NCBI RefSeq assembly: GCF_900109955.1
Contig: NZ_FOJB01000001.1
Coordinates: 1,364,001-1,428,000, forward strand
Direction of reading: 5' to 3'
Origin: Aliiroseovarius sediminilitoris
Lineage (GTDB): Bacteria; Pseudomonadota; Alphaproteobacteria; Rhodobacterales; Rhodobacteraceae
Length of the DNA stretch: 64,000 nucleotides
The notes beneath the pieces were generated by a model. The model did no database searches. It was not told the DNA's origin and saw only the letters and a program-made list of their open reading frames with translations. The translations under genes were made by a program, and so were the position numbers. Numbering within the stretch: the stretch's first letter is position 1; every line of letters begins with the position of its first letter. Positions 8,997 through 18,130 of the stretch are shown here, piece after piece.

Positions 8997-10709
8997 TTAC
9001 CTGGCGCGGGTCCAGTCCGCGATGTTCCAAAGCTCGCTGTCCCATGAGTTCATCCTGACGCCCATAAGCGTGTTGGATCGCGCAGACACATCGCCACGAT
9101 GCACCAAGGGGATCAGAGCACCCGCTTGCATCAACATGTCATTCATGCGCCGCGCGATCCCCGCCCGATCCTCAAGGACCGAGGTCTGCGCCAGCTTGGC
9201 GGCCAGTGCGTCATAGTCGGCGTCACAATAGCGCGGGATGTTGAAACCCAACCAGTTATTGGCCGGCTCGGGGATGCTGTTGCAGGTCCAGTTGTTCAGA
9301 TAGGCTTCGGGATCGGTGCCGGGGAAGAAATTGGTGAACATCTGGATATCGGCATAGAATTTCTGGAACGTGTCCGGGCTGCCTGGGTCGCCGCCGAAAA
9401 ATACCGAAGGATCGATCTGGCGCAATTCGGTTTCGATCCCGATCTCGGACCACCATGACTTCAGAAGTGCCTGTGTGTCCTGCCGCACGGGGTTGGTCGA
9501 GGTCTGGAACAGCACTGACAGGCGCACCCCGTCCTTTTCGCGCACCCCGTCGCCGTCGCTGTCCACCCAGCCCGCATCGTCCAGCAGTTGGCGCGCGCGG
9601 TCCAGATTCTGCGTCAAGCAAGCATCATTGGCGGATGAGGCGTAAATCGCGGGGGCGGGCAGGATGTCACAAGTCGGCCTGCCCGCGGCGCCATATCCCA
9701 GTTCGGCGACCACAGCGCGGTCAATGGCGGCGGACATCGCGGCCAGAACGGCGGGGTCGGTCAGAAACGGATGTGGTCCACCTGCGCGGGTCGAGCGCCG
9801 CTTGCCCAGTGATGGCGATGGGTCGGTGCGGTTGATCATCAACCGTTCGACCGGCGTACCAAAGGATCGGATGATCTGCCCTTTGCCGCCATCGGCCATT
9901 TTGTCCAGAATGGCCGGGTCCACCTGAAGGTTCCACGCATAATCCACTTCGCCGGTTTCCAGCACGGCGCGGGCTGCACTGATCGCGTCGCCGCCGCCCT
10001 TGATGGTCACAGTTGCAAAGCCTGGTTTATCCGGGTCACGATAATGGGGATTGGCCTCGAATGTGACGACATCGCCTGCGCGAAACTCGACCACCCGAAA
10101 CGGGCCGGTGCCGATGGGGGCGGCGTTCTGGGCGGTGCAGCTTTGCGCCGCCGCACCCAAGCAGGCCTGAAACTGCGCTTTTTGCAGAATCGGCGTTTCG
10201 ACCCCGACCAGCGGGCCATAGGGAAAGGGCTTGGGCGCAGCGAATGTCAGACGGACGGTCAGGTCATCCAATGCCTCGACCGTTGTAACATCCGAGAACT
10301 TTCCGACCTGCTGACAGCCACCGTCCGGCGTCATGCAGTAATTTGCCGTGAAAACAACATCATGCGCGGTAAAGTTTGTCCCGTCTGACCAGGTCAGATC
10401 AGGGCGCAATGTCCATGTGATGGTGGTCAGGTCATCCGTGACACCACCATTGGCACGGGTTGGAATGTCGGCTGCCAACCAAGGAACCAGAGTGCCCGTC
10501 TCGTCATAGCGGGCCAGCGGTTCCAGCACCAATGAAGCAGGCTCGATATCTTTCGGACCGCTGGACAGATAGGGGTTCAGGATCGTTGGCGCCTGCCAAT
10601 AGAGGATGTTCAGATGCCCGGATGCGCTGCGCTCGGCCAAGGACGTGACAGGCAACAGCGATATGATAATCCCCGCAGCTATTCCCCAAACAGATCGTCG
10701 GTCGCCCAT
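8997..10709 (-). CDS. Periplasmic peptide-binding protein of ABC transporter (SBP family 5)
   Basis: A 570-residue extracytoplasmic solute-binding protein of the OppA/DppA class. It begins with a signal peptide of about 25 residues (hydrophobic GIAAGIIISLLPV, likely cut after SLA) and has no lipobox, so it should be free in the periplasm. Family features include LNPYLSSGPKDIE near the N-terminus, the ITWTLRPDLTWSDGTNFTAHDVVFT segment of class 5 binding proteins, and the domain of about 250 residues between. It is first in a minus-strand operon with two permeases. Its ligand could be a peptide or another compound such as an opine. Confidence 0.9.
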   Translation of the reverse strand: MGDRRSVWGIAAGIIISLLPVTSLAERSASGHLNILYWQAPTILNPYLSSGPKDIEPASLVLEPLARYDETGTLVPWLAADIPTRANGGVTDDLTTITWTLRPDLTWSDGTNFTAHDVVFTANYCMTPDGGCQQVGKFSDVTTVEALDDLTVRLTFAAPKPFPYGPLVGVETPILQKAQFQACLGAAAQSCTAQNAAPIGTGPFRVVEFRAGDVVTFEANPHYRDPDKPGFATVTIKGGGDAISAARAVLETGEVDYAWNLQVDPAILDKMADGGKGQIIRSFGTPVERLMINRTDPSPSLGKRRSTRAGGPHPFLTDPAVLAAMSAAIDRAVVAELGYGAAGRPTCDILPAPAIYASSANDACLTQNLDRARQLLDDAGWVDSDGDGVREKDGVRLSVLFQTSTNPVRQDTQALLKSWWSEIGIETELRQIDPSVFFGGDPGSPDTFQKFYADIQMFTNFFPGTDPEAYLNNWTCNSIPEPANNWLGFNIPRYCDADYDALAAKLAQTSVLEDRAGIARRMNDMLMQAGALIPLVHRGDVSARSNTLMGVRMNSWDSELWNIADWTRAR

Positions 10710-10992
10710 CAGTCTTGCATCCCCCTCATGATCGGCGTGGCCCCGGTATTGTTCAAACCATCAACTCATGGCATCGGGTGCTGGAATACCGCACTGCCTT
10801 CCTTTGCGTAAAGCCATAGCTGTGTCGTTTGTCAAAGTCACGTCAACACAGATGGAACCGCTGCAAATTTCTCTGGCGTTCTTGCTGAACGGTTGAACCG
10901 GACGAACAACCCGCGCATTGTCACAAACGCGGCGGGGATTCTTTTCTGGGCCGCCGAAATTCAAACCGAAAGCCAAGCAGAAAGGTCCTTCC
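10710..10992. promoter_or_regulatory. Divergent intergenic region between peptide-binding protein and M20 hydrolase genes
   Basis: 283 bases between two divergent starts must hold promoters for both sides. A loose inverted repeat CTGTGT (10820-10825) / ACACAG (10846-10851) is the only symmetric element I notice, and it is too short to call an operator. No clear sigma-70 boxes stand out. Confidence 0.4.
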
Positions 10993-12159
10993 GTGCCGAT
11001 CAGAAACCGATTTCACGAGTTGAAGGACGAAATCACCGCGTGGCGGCGCGATTTTCACGCGCATCCAGAGCTGATGTTCGACACGCACCGTACGGCAGGC
11101 ATCGTGGCCAACAAGCTGCGCGCTTTCGGTTGCGACGAGGTGGTCGAAGGTATCGGACGCACAGGCGTTGTCGGTGTCATCAAGGGGCGATCTGATTCTT
11201 CTGGCCGCGTTATCGGGCTGCGTGCCGATATGGACGCGCTGCCGATCGAAGAGGCGACGGGGTTGGATTACGCCTCGACCAAACCGGGCAAGATGCACGC
11301 CTGCGGCCATGATGGGCACACCGCGATGCTGTTGGGCGCTGCGCAATATCTGGCCGAGACCCGGAAATTCGATGGCACCTGCATCGTGATCTTCCAACCC
11401 GCCGAAGAAGGGGGCGGGGGCGGGCGCGTCATGTGCGAAGACGGGTTGATGGAGCGGTTCGGCATTCAGGAAGTTTACGGAATGCACAACTGGCCGGGAC
11501 GTGATCAGGGGACGTTTGCGATCCGTCCCGGACCGTTCTTTGCGGCGACCGACCTCTTGGATATTCGGTTCGAAGGGCGTGGCGGACATGCCGCCAAACC
11601 GCATGACACAATTGACCCGGTTGTGATGGCCTCTCAGGCCGTTCAAGCCTTGCAGACAATCGCATCGCGCAATGCTGATCCGACCGAGCAGATGGTTGTG
11701 TCGATCACGTCTGTTGAAACAAGTTCCAAAACTTTCAACGTGATACCGCAGGAGGTTCATCTTCTGGGAACGGTGCGAACACTTTCGCAGGAATTGCGCG
11801 ATCTGGCCGAAAAACGGGTCAGCGCGATCTGCAACGGGATCGCGGCGGCCTTTGGCGGCTCTGTCACGGTGCGCTATGAACGAAACTATCCGGTCATGGT
11901 GAATCACGTGGAGGAAACCGACCATGCCGCCCGCGCGGCGCAGGCGGTTGCCGGGACGTGCGAGGAAGCCCCGCTGATCATGGGTGGCGAGGATTTCGCC
12001 TATATGCTGGAAGAACGACCGGGGGCCTATATCCTTGTGGGCAACGGCGACACGGCGATGGTTCACCACCCCGAGTACAATTTCAATGACGAGATCATAC
12101 CGCACGGATGTTCATGGTGGGTCGAGATCGTCGAACAGCGAATGCCAGCGTCAGAGTGA
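10993..12159 (+). CDS. M20 family metallo-amidohydrolase (hippurate hydrolase/aminoacylase-like)
   Basis: Hydrolyses N-acyl amino acids or related amides in the cytoplasm. The 388-residue protein has the M20D pattern: FHAHPEL, LRADMDALPI, MHACGHDGHTAML (C104/H106 metal ligands by numbering from this start), PAEEGGGGG, GMHNWPG and GGEDFAYM near the C-terminus. I chose GTG at 10993 because it gives the usual PIRNRFHELKDEI start and has AGAAAGG 8 bases upstream; an upstream in-frame start at 10918 would add a basic tail unlike the family. Being divergent from a peptide importer suggests use of imported peptides or acylated amino acids, which is inference. Confidence 0.9.
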   Translation: MPIRNRFHELKDEITAWRRDFHAHPELMFDTHRTAGIVANKLRAFGCDEVVEGIGRTGVVGVIKGRSDSSGRVIGLRADMDALPIEEATGLDYASTKPGKMHACGHDGHTAMLLGAAQYLAETRKFDGTCIVIFQPAEEGGGGGRVMCEDGLMERFGIQEVYGMHNWPGRDQGTFAIRPGPFFAATDLLDIRFEGRGGHAAKPHDTIDPVVMASQAVQALQTIASRNADPTEQMVVSITSVETSSKTFNVIPQEVHLLGTVRTLSQELRDLAEKRVSAICNGIAAAFGGSVTVRYERNYPVMVNHVEETDHAARAAQAVAGTCEEAPLIMGGEDFAYMLEERPGAYILVGNGDTAMVHHPEYNFNDEIIPHGCSWWVEIVEQRMPASE

Positions 12160-12172
12160 CCGGTTCCCGTCC

Positions 12173-13180
12173 TTAACCGCCCGTGTGGTTCATGTGACGG
12201 ATCGTCTGGCCCTTCACCCCTTGCCGGGAATAGTCGAAATCATGCCCCTTGGGCTTGCGTCCAATGGCGGCATAAATGGCGTCGATCAGCACTGCATCAC
12301 TTTCCGAGGCGCGCAAAGGCGCGCGCAAGTCTGTCATGCCATCATGACCCAGACAGGTGTAGAACTGACCGGTGCAACTCATCCTTACCCGGTTGCAGCT
12401 TTCGCAGAAATTATGGGTCAGGGGCGTGATCAGGCCGATTTTCTGCCCGGTTTCTTCGACCCGCATATACCGTGCCGGACCGCCGGTGGTCTCGCTCAGG
12501 TCGGACAGTGTCAGGCGTTCAGCCAGTTGCGCGCGCAGGTCCGAGAGCGGCCAGTATTGGTCCAGTCGATCCTCTTCCCCCATATCGCCCATCGGCATGA
12601 CCTCGATAAAGGTCAGGTCCATGCCCTTCTGGGCACACCAATCGACAAGATCGAACAATTCGCTGTCGTTGAAGCCTTTCAGGGCGACGGCGTTGATCTT
12701 GACCTTCAATCCGGCTTCAAGGGCGGCGTCGATGCCACGCATGACCTGCGGCAGCCGGCCCCAACGGGTGATACGGGCAAACTTGTCCTCATCCAGCGTA
12801 TCAAGCGAAATGTTTACCCGTCGCACCCCCGCCGCATACAGATCAGCCGCAAACCGGTGCAGTTGCGACCCGTTCGTGGTCAGCGTCAACTCGTCCAATG
12901 CGCCGCTGTCCAGATGCCGACCCATGCCTTCGAAAAAGCCGATGATTCCTTTGCGGACCAGCGGTTCACCCCCGGTGATGCGCAGCTTGCGCACGCCAAG
13001 GCCAATAAAAGCGGTGCAGATGCGATCCAGTTCCTCAAGCGTCAGAAGGTCTTTTTTGGGCAGAAAGGTCATATTCTCGGACATGCAATAGGTGCAGCGG
13101 AAATCGCACCGGTCCGTGACGGACAAGCGCAGATAGGTGACCGCCCGCATGAACGGATCGACAAGCCGAGGTGTATTCAT
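12173..13180 (-). CDS. moaA: GTP 3',8-cyclase MoaA
   Basis: Radical-SAM enzyme that converts GTP to 3',8-cyclo-GTP, the first step of molybdenum cofactor synthesis. The 335-residue protein carries the N-terminal SAM cluster motif CDFRCTYC (C25, C29, C32), [11 protein letters not shown], and the C-terminal second cluster motif [20 protein letters not shown]. It ends in the conserved Gly-Gly. It converges with the M20 hydrolase gene 13 bases away. No other mo- genes are nearby. Confidence 0.97.
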   Translation of the reverse strand: MNTPRLVDPFMRAVTYLRLSVTDRCDFRCTYCMSENMTFLPKKDLLTLEELDRICTAFIGLGVRKLRITGGEPLVRKGIIGFFEGMGRHLDSGALDELTLTTNGSQLHRFAADLYAAGVRRVNISLDTLDEDKFARITRWGRLPQVMRGIDAALEAGLKVKINAVALKGFNDSELFDLVDWCAQKGMDLTFIEVMPMGDMGEEDRLDQYWPLSDLRAQLAERLTLSDLSETTGGPARYMRVEETGQKIGLITPLTHNFCESCNRVRMSCTGQFYTCLGHDGMTDLRAPLRASESDAVLIDAIYAAIGRKPKGHDFDYSRQGVKGQTIRHMNHTGG

Positions 13181-13274
13181 GGGTAGAACCTAAGCACGGG
13201 CGGACGGGCGCGCAAGTCACGATCGGGCGAATTCTGCCGTTGAAACAGACCGCGAATTGCGCCACCCTGTAGAT

Positions 13275-13742
13275 ATGAAACATGTCATTCTCATGCCTGC
13301 TATTTTTCTTACTCTGGCCGGGTGCTCCGGTCTGGATATGAACAATATCATGCCCCGCCCGCCACATTTGCAAAACCAGCCGACATATAACGCCGACTTG
13401 CCGCCTCCTCCGCCAGAGGATGCGATCACGGTGGATGAGCTGGATACCGCCACAGATGAAGACCGGATGGCTGCCGCCACGACCGCGCCCAATGCGGCGG
13501 CGGGATCGCTGGGCGTAACGGTCGCAAGTCTTGGCGACCCGACTGCACCAGGCTTCTGGGTCGAAACGTCGCTGGTGTCATCCGAAACTCAAGGCCGCGT
13601 GCAGTCCAAGACAACCGGTCGAACCGTGAAAGTCACCCTGCGCCCCGCGTCGGGCGGTGGCAGTCGCGTGTCCCTGTCGACGCTTCAATTGCTGGACCTC
13701 GACATCTCGGGTTTGCATGAGCTGGTTGTCTTTGGATCGTGA
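13275..13742 (+). CDS. Small predicted lipoprotein of unknown function
   Basis: A 155-residue protein. The N-terminus MKHVILMPAIFLTLAGC is a lipoprotein signal peptide with lipobox LAGC. A proline-rich low-complexity stretch follows, then a C-terminal domain (about residues 80-155) with DPTAPGFWVETSLV and the terminal LHELVVFGS. I recall similar Rhodobacteraceae proteins being labelled D-galactarate dehydratase; nothing in the sequence supports that activity. The start at 13275 gives a compact signal peptide; an in-frame start at 13257 adds 6 residues. Its stop overlaps the GTG of the acyl-CoA synthetase. Confidence 0.75.
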   Translation: MKHVILMPAIFLTLAGCSGLDMNNIMPRPPHLQNQPTYNADLPPPPPEDAITVDELDTATDEDRMAAATTAPNAAAGSLGVTVASLGDPTAPGFWVETSLVSSETQGRVQSKTTGRTVKVTLRPASGGGSRVSLSTLQLLDLDISGLHELVVFGS

Positions 13743-15403
13743 CCCCGCGTCTGTCTTACGCGGACTGGCTGATCGAAAGCCGGGCGCGCAAACTGATCGT
13801 GCGTTGGGGTGATTGGCGCGACATGCGCGACGATTTCGCGTGGGACATCCCTGAATGTTTCAACATCGCCGAGCGATGCTGTGACAGCTGGGCCGCGTTG
13901 GACGCGGGCCGCGTTGCTCTGACCCATGTGGCACAGAACGGAGCGGCGGACGACTGGAGTTTTGGCGATCTGAAAGCGGCGTCTGACCGGTTGGCGACAG
14001 TTCTGCGGGCGCGTGGTCTTGGCAAAGGCGACCGGATCGCGGTGTTTTTGGGGCAGGGGCCAGAAGTGCTGATCACCCATTTCGCGGCCTATAAGCTGGG
14101 CGCGGTCGTTTTGCCTCTGTTCACCTTGTTCGGCGCTGATGCGTTGTTCTATCGCTTGTCCGACAGTGGTGCGCGAGTGGTGGTTACAGATGCACAAAAC
14201 ACTGAAAAACTGACCGAGATTCGCGACGCCCTTCCCGATCTGGCCGAAGTTTACTCAACCAGTCCGATAGACACGGCGCGGGATTTCTGGGCCGAGATTG
14301 ATGCGGCAGACCCGCTGCCAAGACCTGACGTGACGCTGGCCGAAGACCCGGCGGTGATGATCTATACCTCCGGCACCACCGGGCCGCCCAAGGGCGTTTT
14401 GCACGCGCATCGGTTTCTTCTCGGTCATCTGCCCTGTGTCGAAACCTATAACGAGGATTTTCCGCAGGCCGGCGACAAGGGCTGGACACCCGCCGATTGG
14501 GCGTGGATCGGTGGCTTGATGGATCTGGCCCTGCCGTTTCTCTATTTCGGCGTGCCGATTGTCAGCCATCGGATGCGAAAGTTTGACGCCGATGCCGCCT
14601 ATCGCTTGATCGCGGCGCACAGGATTCGCAATCTCTTCATGCCGCCCACGGCGCTGAAGCTGCTGCGTCAATCGGATGCGCCGGCTGACGATGTCCAGAT
14701 CCGCTCGATCGGGTCGGGGGGGGAAAGCCTTGGGGCAGGCTTGTTGGGCTGGGCGCGAGAAGTGCTCGGCGTGGATGTGAACGAGTTTTATGGCCAGACC
14801 GAATGCAACCTTGTCCTGTCTTCGGTCGCGGGAGCGATGGCCGTCAAACCCGGCAGCATGGGGCAACCCATTCCGGGCCATGATGTGGCCATCATTGACG
14901 CACACGGCAACCCGTCTCCGCCTGGTGAAATGGGCGAGATCGCCGTGCGCACGGGCGACCCTGTTATGTTTCTGAGCTATTGGAACCTACCCGACAAGAC
15001 AGCCGCGAAATTCGATCAAGACTGGATGCGCACCGGCGACCTGGCGGTGCGCGATACCGATGGTTATTTCACCTTTGCGAGCCGGGACGACGACGTGATC
15101 ACGTCGGCCGGCTATCGTATCGGCCCGTCCGAGATTGAAAACTGTCTGCAAACACATCCCGATGTTGCGATGGCAGCCGTGGTGGGAGTGCCAGACCCGT
15201 TGCGAACCGAGGCGGTCAAAGCCTTCGTCGTGTTGCGTGCGGGAGCGAACGAGGCCGGTATGGCCGACCAGTTGATTCAGCTTGTTCGCGATCGGATCAG
15301 CCCCCATGTCGCCCCGCGACTGGTCGAATTCGTCGATGAACTGCCAATGACTGCCACGGGTAAGATCATGCGCAGGGAATTGCGAGAACCAGATGCGCCT
15401 TAA
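13739..15403 (+). CDS. AMP-forming acyl-CoA synthetase
   Basis: A 554-residue ANL-superfamily enzyme that activates a carboxylic acid to its CoA thioester through an acyl-adenylate. Core motifs are present: YTSGTTGPPKGVLHAH (P-loop), FYGQTECN, the hinge-region SRDDDVITSAGYRIGPSEIE, and the catalytic lysine motif TATGKIMRREL at the C-terminus. It resembles the acetyl/medium-chain branch; the substrate is not clear. The GTG start overlaps the preceding lipoprotein stop (GTGA), implying coupled translation. Confidence 0.9.
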   Translation: MTPRLSYADWLIESRARKLIVRWGDWRDMRDDFAWDIPECFNIAERCCDSWAALDAGRVALTHVAQNGAADDWSFGDLKAASDRLATVLRARGLGKGDRIAVFLGQGPEVLITHFAAYKLGAVVLPLFTLFGADALFYRLSDSGARVVVTDAQNTEKLTEIRDALPDLAEVYSTSPIDTARDFWAEIDAADPLPRPDVTLAEDPAVMIYTSGTTGPPKGVLHAHRFLLGHLPCVETYNEDFPQAGDKGWTPADWAWIGGLMDLALPFLYFGVPIVSHRMRKFDADAAYRLIAAHRIRNLFMPPTALKLLRQSDAPADDVQIRSIGSGGESLGAGLLGWAREVLGVDVNEFYGQTECNLVLSSVAGAMAVKPGSMGQPIPGHDVAIIDAHGNPSPPGEMGEIAVRTGDPVMFLSYWNLPDKTAAKFDQDWMRTGDLAVRDTDGYFTFASRDDDVITSAGYRIGPSEIENCLQTHPDVAMAAVVGVPDPLRTEAVKAFVVLRAGANEAGMADQLIQLVRDRISPHVAPRLVEFVDELPMTATGKIMRRELREPDAP

Positions 15404-15436
15404 CGCAGGTATGACCTTATGCAATAGGATTCTAAC

Positions 15437-15637
15437 ATGAAAAAGCTTTTGCGCACGCTTGGTCTGGTGTCGCTTGTGTTTGCCGCCACATCATGGCTGG
15501 CCGAACGGGTGTTTTATGGCGGGGTAGATGAAAACGGAGTGTTGCAAGAAAGCTTGAACCTACCGCTTTCGGTTTTTCTGGGCGTGGCTGGCGGGGTTTG
15601 CCTTCTGCTGTCCTTTGTCGTGAGGCCAAACCGTTAG
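15437..15637 (+). CDS. Small two-helix membrane protein (DUF3955-like)
   Basis: A 66-residue protein with two transmembrane segments (about residues 4-22 and 43-61) around a short loop reading YGGVDENGVLQESLNLP. This loop resembles DUF3955 proteins from memory; the assignment is tentative. AGGA lies about 8 bases before the ATG. The stop overlaps that of the convergent AlkD-like gene. Function unknown. Confidence 0.65.
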   Translation: MKKLLRTLGLVSLVFAATSWLAERVFYGGVDENGVLQESLNLPLSVFLGVAGGVCLLLSFVVRPNR

Positions 15638-16311
15638 GCTAGATACTTCCCGGCCTCCTTCCGCGCAAAGGCTTTCATCCTGTCGCCATGTGCCTCCACA
15701 AAGGCGCGGGTGCGGTCCGGGTCGTGTTTGGACAGATCGCGCAGCCACCAGGCGATGGCCTTCTGGATGAACCACTCCGGGTCATCGACATAGGTCGATG
15801 CCCAGCCAAGCACGCGGTCGCGGATTGCCAATTCCTCTGGCTTGGGGTTGTTCTGCTTTGTCCAGGGCAGGGTGATGACCAGTGCCGCGCGTCGGGTCCA
15901 CATATGGTCGGACTTTGTCCAGCTTTCGACCGTGTTGATGCGTGCCGGGTCGGCCACCAACCGTTTCTGCCCAGCCATGCAGGCGTGGTCAGCAATCGCC
16001 CAACTGTCGAAATCGGCCACCCAGCTTTGAATCAGCGTCCAAGCCGCTTCGTCCGGGCGCAGCCGGGCTTGGGTCAGCAGTTTCGCCGCTGCGATGCGGG
16101 CCTCGAAAATATCCGCCTGCCAAAGCTCATCGGCCAATGTCACGCGGTCCTCGATCGACAGGGACTGCCGCCAGCTTTTTGTCAGGTCATTCAGCGCGGG
16201 GTTTGGGATGCCAAGCACCTCGCGCGTTTGCTTGTGATATGCCGCCATGCTCTCGGCACGGCCCTCTTCGACTTGGGCACGCAGGGCGGTCAGCGCCTCG
16301 TCCAGCGTCAT
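15634..16311 (-). CDS. DNA alkylation repair protein (AlkD-like HEAT-repeat protein)
   Basis: A 225-residue all-helical protein that matches the AlkD/DNA alkylation repair family; characterised members are glycosylases that remove N3- and N7-alkylpurines with stacked HEAT-like repeats. Recognisable segments are LADELWQADIFEARIAAAKLL, WVADFDSWAIADHAC and the C-terminal AIAWWLRDLSKHDPD. The ATG at 16311 sits in an ATGA overlap with the glmS stop; reading further upstream runs inside glmS. Coupling to glmS is unexpected functionally. Confidence 0.85.
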   Translation of the reverse strand: MTLDEALTALRAQVEEGRAESMAAYHKQTREVLGIPNPALNDLTKSWRQSLSIEDRVTLADELWQADIFEARIAAAKLLTQARLRPDEAAWTLIQSWVADFDSWAIADHACMAGQKRLVADPARINTVESWTKSDHMWTRRAALVITLPWTKQNNPKPEELAIRDRVLGWASTYVDDPEWFIQKAIAWWLRDLSKHDPDRTRAFVEAHGDRMKAFARKEAGKYLA

Positions 16312-18128
16312 TCGACTGTGACCGATTTGGCCAGGTTGCGCGGCTGGTCGACGTCGGTGCCTTTGGCAATCGCTGTGTGATAGGCCAGAAGCTGCGCGGG
16401 GATCGCGTAAAGGATCGGCTGGATCAGTTCGGGCGCTTCGGGAAGGGCGAGGGATTGCCACACACCGTCGCCCGCCTCTTTCGCGGCGCGCGCGTCGGAC
16501 ACAAGGACCACGCGCCCCCCACGCGCCATGACCTCCTGCATGTTGGACACGGTTTTGTCGAACAGCCCGTCATGGGGTGCCATGACCACCGTCGGCGTGG
16601 CTTTGTCGACCAACGCAATGGGGCCATGCTTCAATTCACCAGAGGCATAACCTTCGGCGTGTATATAGCTGATTTCCTTTAATTTTAGCGCGCCTTCAAG
16701 CGCCAGAGGGAACATCTGTCCGCGCCCCAAAAACAGCACATCGCGCGCCTCGGCCAGTTTCGCGGCGATCTCTTTTGTCGCGGTGTCGATGGTCAGCGCG
16801 TGGCTCATCAGCCCCGGCAATTGGCGCAGATCGGCCAAATGCGCGGCAAGGCCTGTATCGTCCAGATGGCCGCGGTCATGGGCCGCTTTCAGCGCCATGA
16901 TGGCAAAGCAGGTCAACTGGCAGGTGAACGCCTTGGTGGAGGCCACAGACACTTCTGGCCCGGCATGAATTTCCACCGCCACGTCGCTTTCACGCGCGAT
17001 CGAGCTTTCGGGCACGTTGATCAGGCTGACGATCTTGTCGACCTTGCCTGCTGAATAGCGCAGCGCGGCCAGGGTGTCGGCGGTTTCACCGGATTGGCTG
17101 ACAAAGACGCCAAGCGTCTTAGGCGCAAAGGGGGCTTCGCGATAGCGAAATTCGCTTGCCACGTCGATGTCGATGGGCAGGCGGGCGTAATGTTCGAACC
17201 AGTATTTCGCCACCAGCCCCGCATAGTAAGCCGTGCCGCAGGCCACGATGGACAGGCGATCGACATCGGCAAAGTCAATGCCGCCAAGGTTCATCGCGAT
17301 CCGATCATCCTTCACATAGGCATTCAGCACCTCGCCCACGACAGTGGGCTGCTGGGCAATCTCTTTCGCCATATAGTGTTTGTATCCGCCTTTCTCGATC
17401 CGGGCGGAATCAAGGCGGACCTGTTTCATCGGGCGATTGGCAAGGCGACCGTTGTGATCATAAATCTCGGCTCCGTCGCGGGTGATGACGGCCCAATCAC
17501 CTTCTTCCAGATAGGTGATCTTGTCGGTCATCGGGGCGAGCGCGATGGCGTCGGAGCCGACGAACATCTCGCCTGTGCCATGACCGATCGCCAAAGGGCT
17601 GCCCTTGCGCGCGGCGATCATCAGATCATCCTCGCCGTCAAACAGGAAACACAGCGCAAATGCGCCCTCCAACTCGGCAAGCGTGGCGGCGACGGCCTCT
17701 TTGGGGGATTTGCCGCGGGCGATATGGCTTTGGGCCAGCAGGGCAACGGTTTCCGTGTCCGTCTCGGTCAAGAATTTCAAACCCTCTGCGGCGAGCTTTT
17801 CTCGCAATTCGCGGAAATTTTCGATGATGCCATTGTGCACCACCGCGACCGGTCCCGCCTTGTGCGGGTGGGCGTTTTCGGTGGTGGGCGCCCCGTGCGT
17901 GGCCCAGCGGGTGTGACCGATGCCGGACTTCCCCGCCAGCGGATTGTGGACCAGCGTGTCCGACAGATTCACCAGCTTGCCGACCGCGCGGCGGCGATCC
18001 AGTTCGCCCGCCTCGTTGATGGTTGCAATCCCGGCACTGTCATAGCCGCGATATTCCAGCCGCTTCAGCGCCTCGACCAAGATCGGCGCAGCTTCGTGAT
18101 TGCCCAGGACCCCTACAATACCACACAT
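16308..18128 (-). CDS. glmS: Glutamine--fructose-6-phosphate aminotransferase GlmS
   Basis: Makes glucosamine-6-phosphate from fructose-6-phosphate and glutamine, feeding UDP-GlcNAc and so the mur pathway. The 606-residue length is standard. The N-terminal MCGIVGVLG exposes the Cys2 nucleophile of the class II glutaminase. Two SIS sugar-isomerase domains follow (VACGTAYYAGL and FLGRGQMFPLALEGALKLKEISYIHAEGY), and the C-terminus ends KSVTVE. It starts 2 bases after glmU, so the two form an operon with the AlkD-like gene at the end. Confidence 0.98.
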   Translation of the reverse strand: MCGIVGVLGNHEAAPILVEALKRLEYRGYDSAGIATINEAGELDRRRAVGKLVNLSDTLVHNPLAGKSGIGHTRWATHGAPTTENAHPHKAGPVAVVHNGIIENFRELREKLAAEGLKFLTETDTETVALLAQSHIARGKSPKEAVAATLAELEGAFALCFLFDGEDDLMIAARKGSPLAIGHGTGEMFVGSDAIALAPMTDKITYLEEGDWAVITRDGAEIYDHNGRLANRPMKQVRLDSARIEKGGYKHYMAKEIAQQPTVVGEVLNAYVKDDRIAMNLGGIDFADVDRLSIVACGTAYYAGLVAKYWFEHYARLPIDIDVASEFRYREAPFAPKTLGVFVSQSGETADTLAALRYSAGKVDKIVSLINVPESSIARESDVAVEIHAGPEVSVASTKAFTCQLTCFAIMALKAAHDRGHLDDTGLAAHLADLRQLPGLMSHALTIDTATKEIAAKLAEARDVLFLGRGQMFPLALEGALKLKEISYIHAEGYASGELKHGPIALVDKATPTVVMAPHDGLFDKTVSNMQEVMARGGRVVLVSDARAAKEAGDGVWQSLALPEAPELIQPILYAIPAQLLAYHTAIAKGTDVDQPRNLAKSVTVE

Positions 18129-18130
18129 TT

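Noticed and set aside
13181-13274. Molybdenum cofactor riboswitch before moaA
   Set aside because: The gap to the divergent gene is only 94 bases and shows no matching long stem structure.
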